From Oscillospiraceae bacterium (GTDB taxonomy: Bacteria > Bacillota > Clostridia > Oscillospirales > Ruminococcaceae), in assembly GCA_022766785.1 (NCBI GenBank), contig JALEOL010000031.1:1-64000 (forward strand): a stretch of 64,000 nt of DNA, in the 5' to 3' direction. Under the pieces are notes generated by a model, which did no database searches, was not told where the DNA came from, and was given only the letters and a program-made list of their open reading frames with translations. Positions 15,954 to 24,716 of the stretch are shown one piece after another. The first letter of the stretch is position 1. Each line of letters starts with the position of its first letter. The translations under genes were made by a program, and so were the position numbers.

Positions 15954-17192
15954 ATGGATAGACGAGTGGTAATCACCGGACTTGGCGCAGTTACCCCCTG
16001 TGGAAATTCACCTGAGGAGCTGTGGTGCAGCCTTATGGCGGGAAAGCACGGCTTTGAGCTTGCACCCTGGTTCCCGGATCAGGAGCCGGATAACCTTTCG
16101 GTTGTCGCAAGGGTAAAGAACTTCGACCCGTCTGAGTATTTTGACAAGAAGGACGTTCGCCGCAACGACGTTATCGTGCAGTACGCTGTTTACTGCGCAA
16201 TGCAGGCGCTGAAGGACGCAGGCACCGATCTTCGGGATATCGACCCCTACCGCGTCGGAGTTGTCATCGGCAGCGGTATCGGCGGCATTTACACCACCGA
16301 GGAGGAAATGTCGAACTACCACAACAAGGGCAGCAAGCGTGTGGGAGTGTTCACTATCACAAAGATGATCGGCAATATGGCTGCCGGCGAGGTGGCTATC
16401 CGCACAGGCTTCAAGGGCAGCAATTTCTGCGTTACCACCGCCTGTGCCAGCGGCACACAGTCGATAGGCGAGGCGTTCCGCGCGATAAAGCACGGCTATC
16501 TTGACGCAGCGATCGCCGGAGGTACTGAGCACAGCGATATCGGCTTCTGCTATGCGGCGTTCAACAACATGCACGCTGTCACCCGTTCCACCGACGTTGA
16601 CAGAGCTTCTATCCCGTTCGACGCGGAGAGGAGCGGCTTCGTGCTGGGCGACGGCTGCGGTCTGCTGGTGCTGGAGGAATACGAGCACGCAAAGGCACGC
16701 GGCGCAAAGATATACGCTGAGCTTTGTGGCTACGGCAGCACCTGCGACGCTTACCACGAGACCAGTCCCGATCCCGAGGGCAAGGGCGGCGCTATGGCTA
16801 TGAAGCTCGCATACCAGGAAGCCGGAATGAAGCCGGAGGACATCAACTATATCAACGCCCACGGAACCTCTACCGCGATCAATGACCGCACCGAGACCCT
16901 TGCGATAAAGGAGGCTTTCGGCGACCACGCGAAGAACATCGCCATAAACTCCACCAAGTCCATGACCGGACACCTGCTGGGCGCTGCCGGCGGCGTTGAG
17001 GCTGTTGTCACCGCTCTGTCGATAAAGAACAGCAAGGTACACACCACCCTGGGCTATAAAGTACCCGACCCGGAGTGCGACCTTGATTACGTTACCGAGG
17101 GCGCACGGGACATGAAGATAACCGGCGCGCTCAGCAATTCGCTGGGATTCGGCGGACATAACGGCTGTATCTGTATGCGTCCCGTTGACTGA
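15954..17192 (+). CDS. fabF: 3-oxoacyl-ACP synthase II
   Basis: A 412-residue condensing enzyme for chain elongation. The Cys-His-His triad is visible: Cys164 in [10 protein letters not shown], His in [14 protein letters not shown] and His in [14 protein letters not shown] 15954 starts the family-typical [21 protein letters not shown] lies 12 bases upstream, slightly far. The gene lies 56 bp after fabG. Confidence 0.96.
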   Translation: MDRRVVITGLGAVTPCGNSPEELWCSLMAGKHGFELAPWFPDQEPDNLSVVARVKNFDPSEYFDKKDVRRNDVIVQYAVYCAMQALKDAGTDLRDIDPYRVGVVIGSGIGGIYTTEEEMSNYHNKGSKRVGVFTITKMIGNMAAGEVAIRTGFKGSNFCVTTACASGTQSIGEAFRAIKHGYLDAAIAGGTEHSDIGFCYAAFNNMHAVTRSTDVDRASIPFDAERSGFVLGDGCGLLVLEEYEHAKARGAKIYAELCGYGSTCDAYHETSPDPEGKGGAMAMKLAYQEAGMKPEDINYINAHGTSTAINDRTETLAIKEAFGDHAKNIAINSTKSMTGHLLGAAGGVEAVVTALSIKNSKVHTTLGYKVPDPECDLDYVTEGARDMKITGALSNSLGFGGHNGCICMRPVD

Positions 17193-17212
17193 CCCGGAAA
17201 GGAGAGCATATC

Positions 17213-17698
17213 ATGGCAAACAAGACGACCGAGCCAAGACCTATCGAGGACACCGTTGAGTGTATCGAGGCACTGGCTGAAATAGTAAAGAAGAACGACC
17301 TCGGCAAGATCAAGATCAGCACCGAGGATATCGAGATCGTTATCGAGGGCAAGCGCTGTCCTCCCCCTGCGCCGGTGGCTCCCATGCCGGTAATTCCCGG
17401 CGTTCCGGCTTCCGTACCCTCGGCACCTGCCGCTCAGCAGGAAGCAAAGTCGGAGGAGATCACGGGCAATATCATCACCTCCCCGATCGTGGGAACGTTC
17501 TATGCCGCTCCCTCTCCCGAAAAGCCGCCGTTTGTAAAGCCCGGCGATACAGTTAATGCAGGCGACGTGGTTTGCATTATCGAGAGCATGAAGCTCATGA
17601 ACGAGATAAACAGCGAGTTCAGCGGAAAAGTAGCGGAGATCTACGCAAAGGACGGTCAGCCCGTTGAGTATGGTCAGAAGCTGATGAGAATAGAATAA
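17213..17698 (+). CDS. accB: Biotin carboxyl carrier protein of acetyl-CoA carboxylase
   Basis: A 161-residue protein with an N-terminal helical part, a Pro/Ala-rich flexible linker (residues about 50-75) and a C-terminal biotinyl domain. The acceptor is Lys127 in ESMKLMNEI (ESMK in place of the commoner EAMK). It carries the carboxyl group from AccC to the AccA-AccD transferase. It should be biotinylated by the BirA encoded at 30498. Confidence 0.96.
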   Translation: MANKTTEPRPIEDTVECIEALAEIVKKNDLGKIKISTEDIEIVIEGKRCPPPAPVAPMPVIPGVPASVPSAPAAQQEAKSEEITGNIITSPIVGTFYAAPSPEKPPFVKPGDTVNAGDVVCIIESMKLMNEINSEFSGKVAEIYAKDGQPVEYGQKLMRIE

Positions 17699-17708
17699 GG
17701 AGCAGGAC

Positions 17709-18155
17709 ATGACATTAAATCTCGAACAGATCAAGGAAATAATCCCCCACCGCGACCCTTTCCTGCTCATTGACGAAGTCACCGAGCTGGAGCCGGGCGT
17801 CAGCGTCACCGCAAAGAAGTACCTGAAGCCGGACGAGTACTGGTTCAAGGGTCACTTCCCCGGGCAGCCGGTACAGCCGGGCGTGCTCATGATCGAAATG
17901 CTGGCTCAGGCTGGGGCAGTATGCGCACTGTGCCTGCCGGAGAACAGGGGAAAGATCGCGTTTTTCGCAGGCATCGACAAGGCTCGCTTCCGTGGGACTG
18001 TTCTCCCGGGAGACACCCTGGACCTGCACGTCACCATGACGAAGAAAAAGGGGCCGATAGGCTTTGGAGACGCAGTTGCAACTGTCAACGGCAAGAAGGT
18101 AGTTACCGCCGAGATATCCTTTGCGGTTGCCGACCCTGCCCCCAAGTCTGAATAA
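17709..18155 (+). CDS. fabZ: 3-hydroxyacyl-ACP dehydratase
   Basis: A 148-residue hot-dog fold enzyme that dehydrates 3-hydroxyacyl-ACP. The catalytic His49 is in [12 protein letters not shown] and the acidic Glu63 in [11 protein letters not shown]. It sits 10 bp after accB, inside the acc genes, which is the common Clostridia order. Confidence 0.96.
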   Translation: MTLNLEQIKEIIPHRDPFLLIDEVTELEPGVSVTAKKYLKPDEYWFKGHFPGQPVQPGVLMIEMLAQAGAVCALCLPENRGKIAFFAGIDKARFRGTVLPGDTLDLHVTMTKKKGPIGFGDAVATVNGKKVVTAEISFAVADPAPKSE

Positions 18156-18171
18156 ATCTGGAGCTGACAGA

Positions 18172-19521
18172 ATGTTTAACAAGATACTTATTGCAAACCG
18201 CGGTGAGATCGCTATCAGGATAATGCGCGCCTGCCGGGAACTGGGAATAAAGACGGTGGCGGTCTATTCAGAGGCTGACCGCTCCGCTCTGCATGCCCAG
18301 ATCGCCGACGAAGCGGTGTGCATAGGGCCTGCTGCCTCCAAGGACAGCTACCTCAATACCAAGGCGATAATCGCTGCGTGTGAGATAACCCACGCCCAGG
18401 CTATTCACCCCGGCTTCGGCTTTCTCTCTGAGAATGCGGATTTCGCACGCCTGTGCCGCACCTGTGGAATTACATTCATCGGCCCTGCTCCGGAGGTAAT
18501 GGACGCTATGGGCGACAAGGCTTCCGCCAAAAAGACGATGATCTCCGCAGGAGTGCCTGTGGTGCCCGGTTCTGACGGCATTGTCCCCACAGTGGAGGAC
18601 GCGAAGAAGATCGCCGCAGAGATAGGCTATCCCGTGATGATAAAGGCGACCGCAGGTGGCGGCGGACGAGGAATTCGCCTTGCAGAGAGCGAGGAGCAGA
18701 TCGAGGCGCAGTATATCGCGGCACAGCAGGAGGCTCTGGCGTGCTTTGGCAACGGCGATGTATATATCGAGAAATTCATCGTGGATCCCCGTCATGTGGA
18801 GATACAGCTTCTTGCCGACAATCACGGCAACGTTGTGCACCTGGGCGAGCGCGAGTGCTCTCTCCAGCGGCATAATCAGAAAGTGCTGGAGGAAAGCCCC
18901 AGCCCGATAATGACCCCGGAGCTGCGTGAGAGAATGGGCGCGGCGGCGGTGGCTGCTGCAAAGGTCAGCGGCTATCAGAACGCTGGTACGATCGAGTTCC
19001 TGGTGGACAGGGACAGGAATTTCTACTTCATGGAAATGAACACCCGTATCCAGGTGGAGCACCCCGTGACCGAGCTTGTCACCGGTATCGACCTTGTAAA
19101 AGCGCAGATACGCATTGCGGCAGGCGAGGAGCTGGGCTTTTCACAGAAGGATATACAGCTTACCGGACACGCGATAGAGTGCAGGATAAACGCCGAGGAT
19201 CCCCGGCATAATTTCCGCCCCTGTCCGGGTACGATAAAGTCGCTGCATACTCCGGGAGGCTTCGGCGTAAGAATAGACAGCGCGGCATACGCAGGTTACA
19301 CGATACCGCCCTACTACGACAGCATGATCGCAAAGCTGCTGGTAAAGGCTCCCACCCGTGAGGAAGCGATAAAGAAGATGCGCGTCGCCCTGTCTGAGTT
19401 CATCATCGACGGCGTTGAGACTAACATTGATTTCCAGCTGCGCCTGCTTAAAGACGAGGATTTCGAGGCAGGCAATTTTGACATAGGTTTCCTTAACCGC
19501 AAGAACATTATGGGGGAGTGA
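18172..19521 (+). CDS. accC: Acetyl-CoA carboxylase, biotin carboxylase subunit
   Basis: A 449-residue ATP-grasp enzyme that carboxylates biotin on AccB using bicarbonate. Motifs: N-terminal [24 protein letters not shown], the glycine-rich ATP loop [24 protein letters not shown], the metal-binding [14 protein letters not shown] and C-terminal [13 protein letters not shown] 18172 starts [11 protein letters not shown]; a longer frame begins within fabZ and is not used. Confidence 0.96.
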   Translation: MFNKILIANRGEIAIRIMRACRELGIKTVAVYSEADRSALHAQIADEAVCIGPAASKDSYLNTKAIIAACEITHAQAIHPGFGFLSENADFARLCRTCGITFIGPAPEVMDAMGDKASAKKTMISAGVPVVPGSDGIVPTVEDAKKIAAEIGYPVMIKATAGGGGRGIRLAESEEQIEAQYIAAQQEALACFGNGDVYIEKFIVDPRHVEIQLLADNHGNVVHLGERECSLQRHNQKVLEESPSPIMTPELRERMGAAAVAAAKVSGYQNAGTIEFLVDRDRNFYFMEMNTRIQVEHPVTELVTGIDLVKAQIRIAAGEELGFSQKDIQLTGHAIECRINAEDPRHNFRPCPGTIKSLHTPGGFGVRIDSAAYAGYTIPPYYDSMIAKLLVKAPTREEAIKKMRVALSEFIIDGVETNIDFQLRLLKDEDFEAGNFDIGFLNRKNIMGE

Positions 19522-19526
19522 GCTGA

Positions 19527-20411
19527 ATGGCAATAGAGGATCTTTTCAAAATCGTCAAGGAGCGTTTTGTTTCCGATCAGCCTGCGGCTCCCACCGGCGG
19601 CGGAGATGTGGAGATCCCGCAGGATCTTCTGTTCAAGTGCCCCAGGTGCGGCGCAGTGGTATATAACCGCGAGTTTACCGCCGCAATGAAGGTATGCCCT
19701 AAGTGCAATTACCACGCAAGGCTCACCTGGCAGGAGCGCCTGGAGCTTACCGCCGACAAGGACAGCTTCCAGGAGCTTGACGGCGGCATGAAGTCGCTCA
19801 ACCCCATCGGCTTCCCGAAGTACGAGGAAAAGGTCGCGAAGCTCCAGCAGCAGTGCGACATGAACGACGCGATAAAAACCGGCGTGTGCACTATCCGGGG
19901 CTACCGCACGGTGATCGGGATCATGGACTCACACTTCTTCATGGCGAGCATGGGCAGCGTTGTGGGCGAGAAGATCGCGAGGGCGTTCGAGTACGCCACC
20001 GAGCACGGTCTGCCTGTTGTTATGTTCACCGCTTCCGGAGGTGCGAGAATGCAGGAGGGTATAATCTCCCTCATGCAGATGGCGAAAACAAGCGGCGCGG
20101 TTAAGCGTCACAGCGACGCCGGAGGGCTTTATATCGCGGTGATGACCGACCCCACCACCGGCGGAGTTACGGCTTCATTCGCAAGCCTTGGCGATATTAT
20201 TCTCGCAGAGCCGAAGGTGCTTATCGGCTTTGCGGGCAGGCGTGTTATACAGGACACGATACGTCAGCGGCTGCCGGACGATTTCCAGTCAGCGGAGTTC
20301 CAGCAGGACTGCGGCTTTGTTGATATGATCGTCGAGCGCGGCATGATGAGAAAGCGCATTTCAAATATTCTGAAGCTGCACGGCTTCCCGAAGGAGGCTT
20401 ACAGAAGATGA
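19527..20411 (+). CDS. accD: Acetyl-CoA carboxylase carboxyltransferase subunit beta
   Basis: A 294-residue subunit with an N-terminal four-cysteine zinc ribbon (KCPRCGAVVY and VCPKCNYH) and a crotonase-like carboxyltransferase domain with ASGGARMQEG and DPTTGGVTASFA. Together with AccA it moves the carboxyl group from biotin to acetyl-CoA. It overlaps accA by four bases (ATGA). Confidence 0.96.
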   Translation: MAIEDLFKIVKERFVSDQPAAPTGGGDVEIPQDLLFKCPRCGAVVYNREFTAAMKVCPKCNYHARLTWQERLELTADKDSFQELDGGMKSLNPIGFPKYEEKVAKLQQQCDMNDAIKTGVCTIRGYRTVIGIMDSHFFMASMGSVVGEKIARAFEYATEHGLPVVMFTASGGARMQEGIISLMQMAKTSGAVKRHSDAGGLYIAVMTDPTTGGVTASFASLGDIILAEPKVLIGFAGRRVIQDTIRQRLPDDFQSAEFQQDCGFVDMIVERGMMRKRISNILKLHGFPKEAYRR

Positions 20412-21211
20412 GCAATCTGACAGCCTGTGAAAGGCTAGAGCTTATCCGCCACAAGGACAGACCCACGGTGAACGATTATATCCCGGCGATGTTCACGCGG
20501 TTCATGGAGTTCCACGGCGACCGCCTTTACGGCGATGACGCTGCGATAATCGGCGGCATAGGCTACCTGAGCGAGACCCCGGTGACGGTTATCGCACAGG
20601 TAAAGGGCAGAAATCTCGAGGAGAACAAGCGCTCCAATTTCGCAATGCCCCACCCGGAGGGCTACCGCAAGGCGCTGCGGCTTGCGAAGCAGGCGGAGAA
20701 GTTCCACAGACCGGTGATCTGCCTTGTGGACACCCCCGGTGCGTTCTGCGGAATAGAGGCGGAGGAGCGCGGACAGGGCGAGGCGATAGCGCGCAATCTG
20801 TACGAGTTCATGACGCTCAAAACCCCGGTGATCTCCGTTATCCTGGGTGAGGGCGGCTCCGGCGGCGCACTGGCGCTGGCGGTGTGCGATGAGCTTGCGA
20901 TGCTGGAGAACGCGCTGTATTCGGTGATCAGCCCCCGGGGCGCGGCTTCGATCCTCTGGAAAGACGGCACGAAGGAGAAGGAAGCCTGCGAGATCCTGAA
21001 GATAACAGCGGAGGATCTGGTGAGCTTCGGCGTATGCGACAAGATCATCGGGGAGCCCACCGGCGGCGCTCACATGAGCAAGGAACAGACCGCGGACAAC
21101 ATCTACGAGTACCTTGTGGACGCTGTTTACCGTCTGAAAAAAGTGGAAATGCCGCGGCTTCTGGATCAGCGTTATGCGAAATTTAGAAAAATCGGCATGT
21201 TTACCGAATAA
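20408..21211 (+). CDS. accA: Acetyl-CoA carboxylase carboxyltransferase subunit alpha
   Basis: A 267-residue partner of AccD with the family motifs GDDAAIIGGIGY, HPEGYRKALRLA, DTPGAFCGIEAEERGQGEA, GEGGSGGALALA and ISPRGAASILWKD. Translation is coupled to accD by the overlapping start. It is the last gene before the separate acpP promoter. Confidence 0.96.
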   Translation: MSNLTACERLELIRHKDRPTVNDYIPAMFTRFMEFHGDRLYGDDAAIIGGIGYLSETPVTVIAQVKGRNLEENKRSNFAMPHPEGYRKALRLAKQAEKFHRPVICLVDTPGAFCGIEAEERGQGEAIARNLYEFMTLKTPVISVILGEGGSGGALALAVCDELAMLENALYSVISPRGAASILWKDGTKEKEACEILKITAEDLVSFGVCDKIIGEPTGGAHMSKEQTADNIYEYLVDAVYRLKKVEMPRLLDQRYAKFRKIGMFTE

Positions 21212-21250
21212 ATTTGTAGAAAATTCTCTGCAAAAAATTTCATTCGGGGC

Positions 21251-21279
21251 TTGATTATTTGCGTTGTATGATATATAAT
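21251..21279 (+). promoter_or_regulatory. Sigma-A promoter of acpP
   Basis: TTGATT at 21251, 17 bp, TATAAT at 21274. It gives acpP its own transcript in addition to any read-through from accA. Confidence 0.8.
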
Positions 21280-21286
21280 ATATCAT
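21268..21286. promoter_or_regulatory. Perfect 19-bp palindrome over the acpP -10 box
   Basis: ATGATATAT and ATATATCAT are perfect complements around a central A, and the palindrome contains the -10 hexamer. A protein bound here would block RNA polymerase. The AT-rich content makes chance occurrence possible. Confidence 0.45.
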
Positions 21287-21333
21287 GAAATGTTTCCTGA
21301 GGGGACTATAACAAAATTTGGAGGGTACACACA

Positions 21334-21561
21334 ATGGTTTTTGACAAGGTTAAGGAGCTTATCGCTGAGCAGCTGGACGTTAAGGCTGACGACATCACTG
21401 AGGCTTCCAACATTCAGGACGACCTGGGCGCAGATTCCCTGGACGTAGTTGATCTGGTAATGGCTCTTGAGGACGAGTTCGACGTTGAGATCCCTGAGGA
21501 TCAGGTGGAGAACATCAAGACCGTAGGCGATATCGTTAAGTTCATCGAGGACAAGCAGTAA
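21334..21561 (+). CDS. acpP: Acyl carrier protein
   Basis: A 75-residue acidic four-helix protein. Ser35 in [13 protein letters not shown] is the 4'-phosphopantetheine attachment site. TTGGAGG precedes the start. Its separate promoter fits the need for much more ACP than enzyme. In many Clostridia acpP follows fabH or precedes fabK; here it ends the cluster. Confidence 0.97.
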   Translation: MVFDKVKELIAEQLDVKADDITEASNIQDDLGADSLDVVDLVMALEDEFDVEIPEDQVENIKTVGDIVKFIEDKQ

Positions 21562-21582
21562 TTTGCTTCTCACAAAAATCTT

Positions 21583-21614
21583 CCCACCGTGTTCTGCGGT
21601 GGGATTTTTGTTTT
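21583..21614 (+). terminator. Intrinsic terminator of acpP
   Basis: CCCACCG pairs with CGGTGGG around TGTTCTG, followed by ATTTTTGTTTT. Confidence 0.85.
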
Positions 21615-21623
21615 AAAAACCAC

Positions 21624-21652
21624 TTGATTTTCGGAAAATAATATGCTAAAAT
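21624..21652 (+). promoter_or_regulatory. Promoter of the DUF2798 gene and its leader
   Basis: TTGATT at 21624, 17 bp, TAAAAT at 21647 with an extended -10 TGC. The predicted start is near 21659, more than 140 bases before the gene. Confidence 0.75.
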
Positions 21653-21658
21653 ATAACA

Positions 21659-21787
21659 GGGGGAACCCCCGGAAATAAATCAAAAACGACGACACATGTT
21701 GCACTTCGGTGCGTAAATCTGATCACGGAACGTATCAGGGCGTGTGTCTTATTTTTTCACACGCTTCGGCGTGTGTTTTTGTTTTTT
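21659..21787 (+). promoter_or_regulatory. Structured leader with terminator/antiterminator pair (riboswitch candidate)
   Basis: The leader can form a three-way junction. P1 pairs 21691-21698 with 21741-21748, P2 is GCAC-TTCG-GTGC (21701-21712), and P3 is CTGAT/ATCAG with an inner ACG/CGT (21719-21738). An intrinsic terminator follows: CACACGC, TTCG, GCGTGTG (21758-21775) and TTTTTGTTTTTT. GCGTGTG also occurs at 21740-21746 within the P1 strand and can pair with CACACGC instead of the terminator arm. So P1 and the antiterminator exclude one another, the classic design of a transcriptional riboswitch. I do not recognise the class. It controls the DUF2798 gene 22 bases after the T-tract. Confidence 0.6.
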
Positions 21788-21808
21788 GAGAGAAAAAGGA
21801 GTATTTAT

Positions 21809-22372
21809 ATGCCAAAGAACCAATTTCAGAGAATGATGTTTGCCCTTATCACAGTGGTGATAACGGTGCACGCCTATGTGTTCTACAGCCTTTATGTGAT
21901 AAACGGCGGTATGTTCATGGAGCTTACAGGAGAGAAAAGCGTGCTCGCGGCGATCGGCAGGCTTGGGGGAGTGTTTGTTTTCGGCTCGCCGGTGCCGATC
22001 TGGGCTGTCGTTCTAATAGAATTCGCCTGTGCGTATATGCTGGAGGTGCTTGTGGGTTCGCCGCTGTCATTCAGGCTTGCGTCAAAGGTGTTCGATATGC
22101 GGACCACAAACCCGGTCATATTCGAGACCGCAATAATTTGTGCCACAGTTGGTATCATGTGCCCTGCGATGAGCTTTATTGCTGCGTTCCTGTATTACGA
22201 CTATCAGGCAGGGTTCAATATGTGGACGCTGCTTGCAAACTGGCTTAAGCTTGTGTGCTTTAATTTCCCGTTCGCGTTCTTCTCACAGCTTTTCTTTATC
22301 CAGCCGTTTGTCAGAACGGTGTTCCGGCTGATATTTGTCAGAAAGAAAGAATGCGAAAGCTGCGGTCAGTAA
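21809..22372 (+). CDS. DUF2798 family membrane protein
   Basis: A 187-residue integral membrane protein with about four helices, opening with MPKNQFQRMMFALITVVITVHAYVFYSLYVING in family style, of which the first 20 residues carry the conserved KxQRMMF pattern. Two halves appear related, as usual when the short DUF2798 unit is duplicated (second unit near FETAIICATVGIMCPAMSF). Its molecular function is unknown. ATG 21809 has AAAAAGGAG upstream. It is monocistronic, from a promoter and terminator-bearing leader at 21624-21787. Confidence 0.75.
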   Translation: MPKNQFQRMMFALITVVITVHAYVFYSLYVINGGMFMELTGEKSVLAAIGRLGGVFVFGSPVPIWAVVLIEFACAYMLEVLVGSPLSFRLASKVFDMRTTNPVIFETAIICATVGIMCPAMSFIAAFLYYDYQAGFNMWTLLANWLKLVCFNFPFAFFSQLFFIQPFVRTVFRLIFVRKKECESCGQ

Positions 22373-22430
22373 GTCTTGCCCAGCCGTGGCACCGCCTGTG
22401 ATCATTGAGCGGAACTGCCGGCGTATATTG

Positions 22431-22462
22431 CCTGCCTGCTGAATGCGGCAGGTTTTTTCTTT
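22431..22462 (+). terminator. Intrinsic terminator of the DUF2798 gene
   Basis: CCTGCC pairs with GGCAGG around TGCTGAATGC, followed by TTTTTTCTTTTT. Confidence 0.75.
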
Positions 22463-22490
22463 TTGTGGATAATAAATATTTGTGAATTTC

Positions 22491-22519
22491 TTGACATAAC
22501 GAGAAAAGTAGTATATAAT
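22491..22519 (+). promoter_or_regulatory. Consensus sigma-A promoter of the aconitase operon
   Basis: TTGACA at 22491, 17 bp, TATAAT at 22514, both matching the consensus. The leader of about 55 bases can pair GTGTA with TTACAC around a CCGG stem. Confidence 0.9.
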
Positions 22520-22580
22520 AGAGGTGTAGAACCTAATCCGGGGCGCGGCTCCGGTAATACTTACACAAAGGAGCAAAGAA

Positions 22581-24512
22581 ATGGGACTGACACTGACTGA
22601 AAAGATCATCAAGGCGCATATCGTTGACGGCGAAATGGTAAAGGGTACCGAGATCGGTCTTAGGATCGACCAGACGCTTACCCAGGACGCCACCGGAACT
22701 ATGGCGTATCTCCAGTTTGAGGCAATGGGGGTTGACAGGGTAAAGACAGAGCGCTCTGTCGCATACATCGACCACAACACCCTCCAGAGCGGTTTTGAGA
22801 ACGCAGACGACCACCGCTTCATCGGTTCTGTCGCAAAGAAGCACGGGATCTGGTTTTCCCGTCCCGGCAACGGTATCTGCCACCAGGTACACCTTGAGCG
22901 CTTCGGCAAGCCCGGCAAGACCCTTATCGGCTCCGACAGCCACACTCCCACAGGCGGCGGCATAGGTATGCTGGCAATGGGCGCAGGCGGACTTGACGTT
23001 GCAGTGGCAATGGGCGGCGGCGCTTACTACATAACCATGCCTAAGGTAGTTAGGATAAACCTCACCGGCAAGCTCAACGACTGGGTCTCCGCAAAGGACG
23101 TTATCCTGGAGGTGCTCCGTCAGCTGTCCGTTAAGGGCGGCGTGGGCAAGGTAATGGAGTACACCGGCGAGGGCGTAAAGAGCCTGTCCGTTCCCGAGCG
23201 TGCGACTATTACCAACATGGGCGCAGAGCTGGGAGCTACCACCTCTATCTTCCCGTCGGACGAGACCACGCTCCAGTTCCTCAAGGCGCAGGGACGCGAG
23301 GAGGACTATGTTCCGCTGTCCGCTGACCCCGACGCAGTTTACGATGAGGAAGTGAACATCGACCTCGGAAAGCTGGTTCCGCTGGCGGCTTGTCCCCACA
23401 GCCCGGACAATGTAAAGTCCGTAGAGGAGATAGGAAAGATCAAGATCGACCAGGTGTGCATCGGCTCCTGCACGAACTCCTCTCTGCAGGATATGCGCAA
23501 GGTGGCTCACATCTTAAAGGGCAAGACCGTTCACCCGGACGTAAGCCTTGCGATCGCCCCCGGCTCCAAGCAGGTGTTCAACCAGATCGCCGAGGACGGC
23601 ACTCTGGCTATCCTTATCGCTGCCGGTGCGAGAATTCTCGAGAGCGCATGCGGCCCCTGCATAGGCATGGGACAGTCCCCGAACAGCAAGGGCGTTTCCC
23701 TGCGTACATTCAACCGTAACTTCCTCGGCAGAAGCGGCACCAAGGACGCCGAGATATACCTCGTATCCCCGGAGACCGCTGCGGCTTCCGCACTGACTGG
23801 TGTATTCACCGATCCGCGTACCTGCGGCGATATGCCTCCCTATGTAATGCCCGAGAAGTTCATCATCAACGACAACATGGTAGTTCCCCCGGCAACTCCC
23901 GAGGAGGCTCCCTCTGTTGAGATACTCCGCGGCCCGAACATCAAGCCGTTCCCGGTAAACAAGCCGCTGGCTGAGAGCATCGAGTCCGGCGTTACCCTGA
24001 AAGTCGGCGACAACATCACCACCGACCACATCATGCCGGCAGGCGCTAAGATACTGCCGCTGCGTTCCAACATTCCGGCTATTTCGGAGTATTGCTTCAC
24101 CGTATGCGATGAAACATTCCCGAAGCGCGCGAAGGAAGCCGGAACTTCAATCATCGTGGGCGGCGTGAACTACGGTCAGGGCTCGTCCAGAGAGCACGCG
24201 GCGCTTGCACCGCTGTACCTCGGCGTTAAGGCTATCATCTGCAAGAGCTTCGCGAGAATACACCGCCAGAACCTCATCAACAACGGTATCCTGCCGCTGG
24301 AGTTCGTGAACGAGGCTGACTATGACAAGGTAGAGCAGGGCGACCAGCTTGTTATCGCGAATATCCGCAATATCGTTGAGAACGGCGGGCAGATAATCGT
24401 TGAGGACAAGACAAAGGGCTTCAGCTTCGAGGTGAAGTGCGAGCTGTCCGAGCGCGGCAAGGGCATGATGCTCGCCGGCGGTCTGCTGAACTTTACAAAG
24501 GCTAACGGCTGA
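22581..24512 (+). CDS. acn: Aconitate hydratase
   Basis: A 643-residue monomeric aconitase of the short bacterial/mitochondrial-like type that isomerises citrate to isocitrate through a [4Fe-4S] cluster. Cluster cysteines are visible in CIGSCTNSS and SACGPCIGMG; GSDSHTPTGGG and the C-terminal swivel domain motif YGQGSSREHAAL are also present. It starts an operon with a small membrane ORF and NADP-isocitrate dehydrogenase, giving 2-oxoglutarate for glutamate synthesis. Citrate synthase is not in the window. Confidence 0.95.
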   Translation: MGLTLTEKIIKAHIVDGEMVKGTEIGLRIDQTLTQDATGTMAYLQFEAMGVDRVKTERSVAYIDHNTLQSGFENADDHRFIGSVAKKHGIWFSRPGNGICHQVHLERFGKPGKTLIGSDSHTPTGGGIGMLAMGAGGLDVAVAMGGGAYYITMPKVVRINLTGKLNDWVSAKDVILEVLRQLSVKGGVGKVMEYTGEGVKSLSVPERATITNMGAELGATTSIFPSDETTLQFLKAQGREEDYVPLSADPDAVYDEEVNIDLGKLVPLAACPHSPDNVKSVEEIGKIKIDQVCIGSCTNSSLQDMRKVAHILKGKTVHPDVSLAIAPGSKQVFNQIAEDGTLAILIAAGARILESACGPCIGMGQSPNSKGVSLRTFNRNFLGRSGTKDAEIYLVSPETAAASALTGVFTDPRTCGDMPPYVMPEKFIINDNMVVPPATPEEAPSVEILRGPNIKPFPVNKPLAESIESGVTLKVGDNITTDHIMPAGAKILPLRSNIPAISEYCFTVCDETFPKRAKEAGTSIIVGGVNYGQGSSREHAALAPLYLGVKAIICKSFARIHRQNLINNGILPLEFVNEADYDKVEQGDQLVIANIRNIVENGGQIIVEDKTKGFSFEVKCELSERGKGMMLAGGLLNFTKANG

Positions 24513-24539
24513 TATCCGAAAGGGAAAAGGGTGCGGAAT

Positions 24540-24716
24540 ATGAGTAAGACTGCGGCATTTTTTATGGCGGTTTCTGCCTTCCTGCTGGGACTTGTCGTCG
24601 GCAGCAGGCTGAAGGGCGGCGGCAGTCTGTTCTGCGGAAACACCGTTGACTGCTCCGTTAAGGTAAGGGGCGGAACTGCCCATAACACATATGAAAGGAA
24701 CAACGAAAATGGCTGA
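24540..24716 (+). CDS. Small single-pass membrane protein between acn and icd
   Basis: A 58-residue ORF with one strong hydrophobic helix ([21 protein letters not shown]) followed by a Gly-rich polar tail. An AAAAGGG ribosome site lies upstream and the stop overlaps the icd start by 8 bases, consistent with translational coupling. The reading frame fills an otherwise empty 196-bp gap. No family is recognised and it could be spurious. Confidence 0.5.
   Translation: MSKTAAFFMAVSAFLLGLVVGSRLKGGGSLFCGNTVDCSVKVRGGTAHNTYERNNENG

Noticed and set aside
16008-17159. Open frame of 383 codons antisense to fabF
   Set aside because: Low-complexity His/Val/Leu composition, no ribosome site and full overlap with an unmistakable fabF.
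20435-21334. Open frame of 299 codons antisense to accA
   Set aside because: Complete overlap with accA and the acpP promoter; no recognisable protein features.
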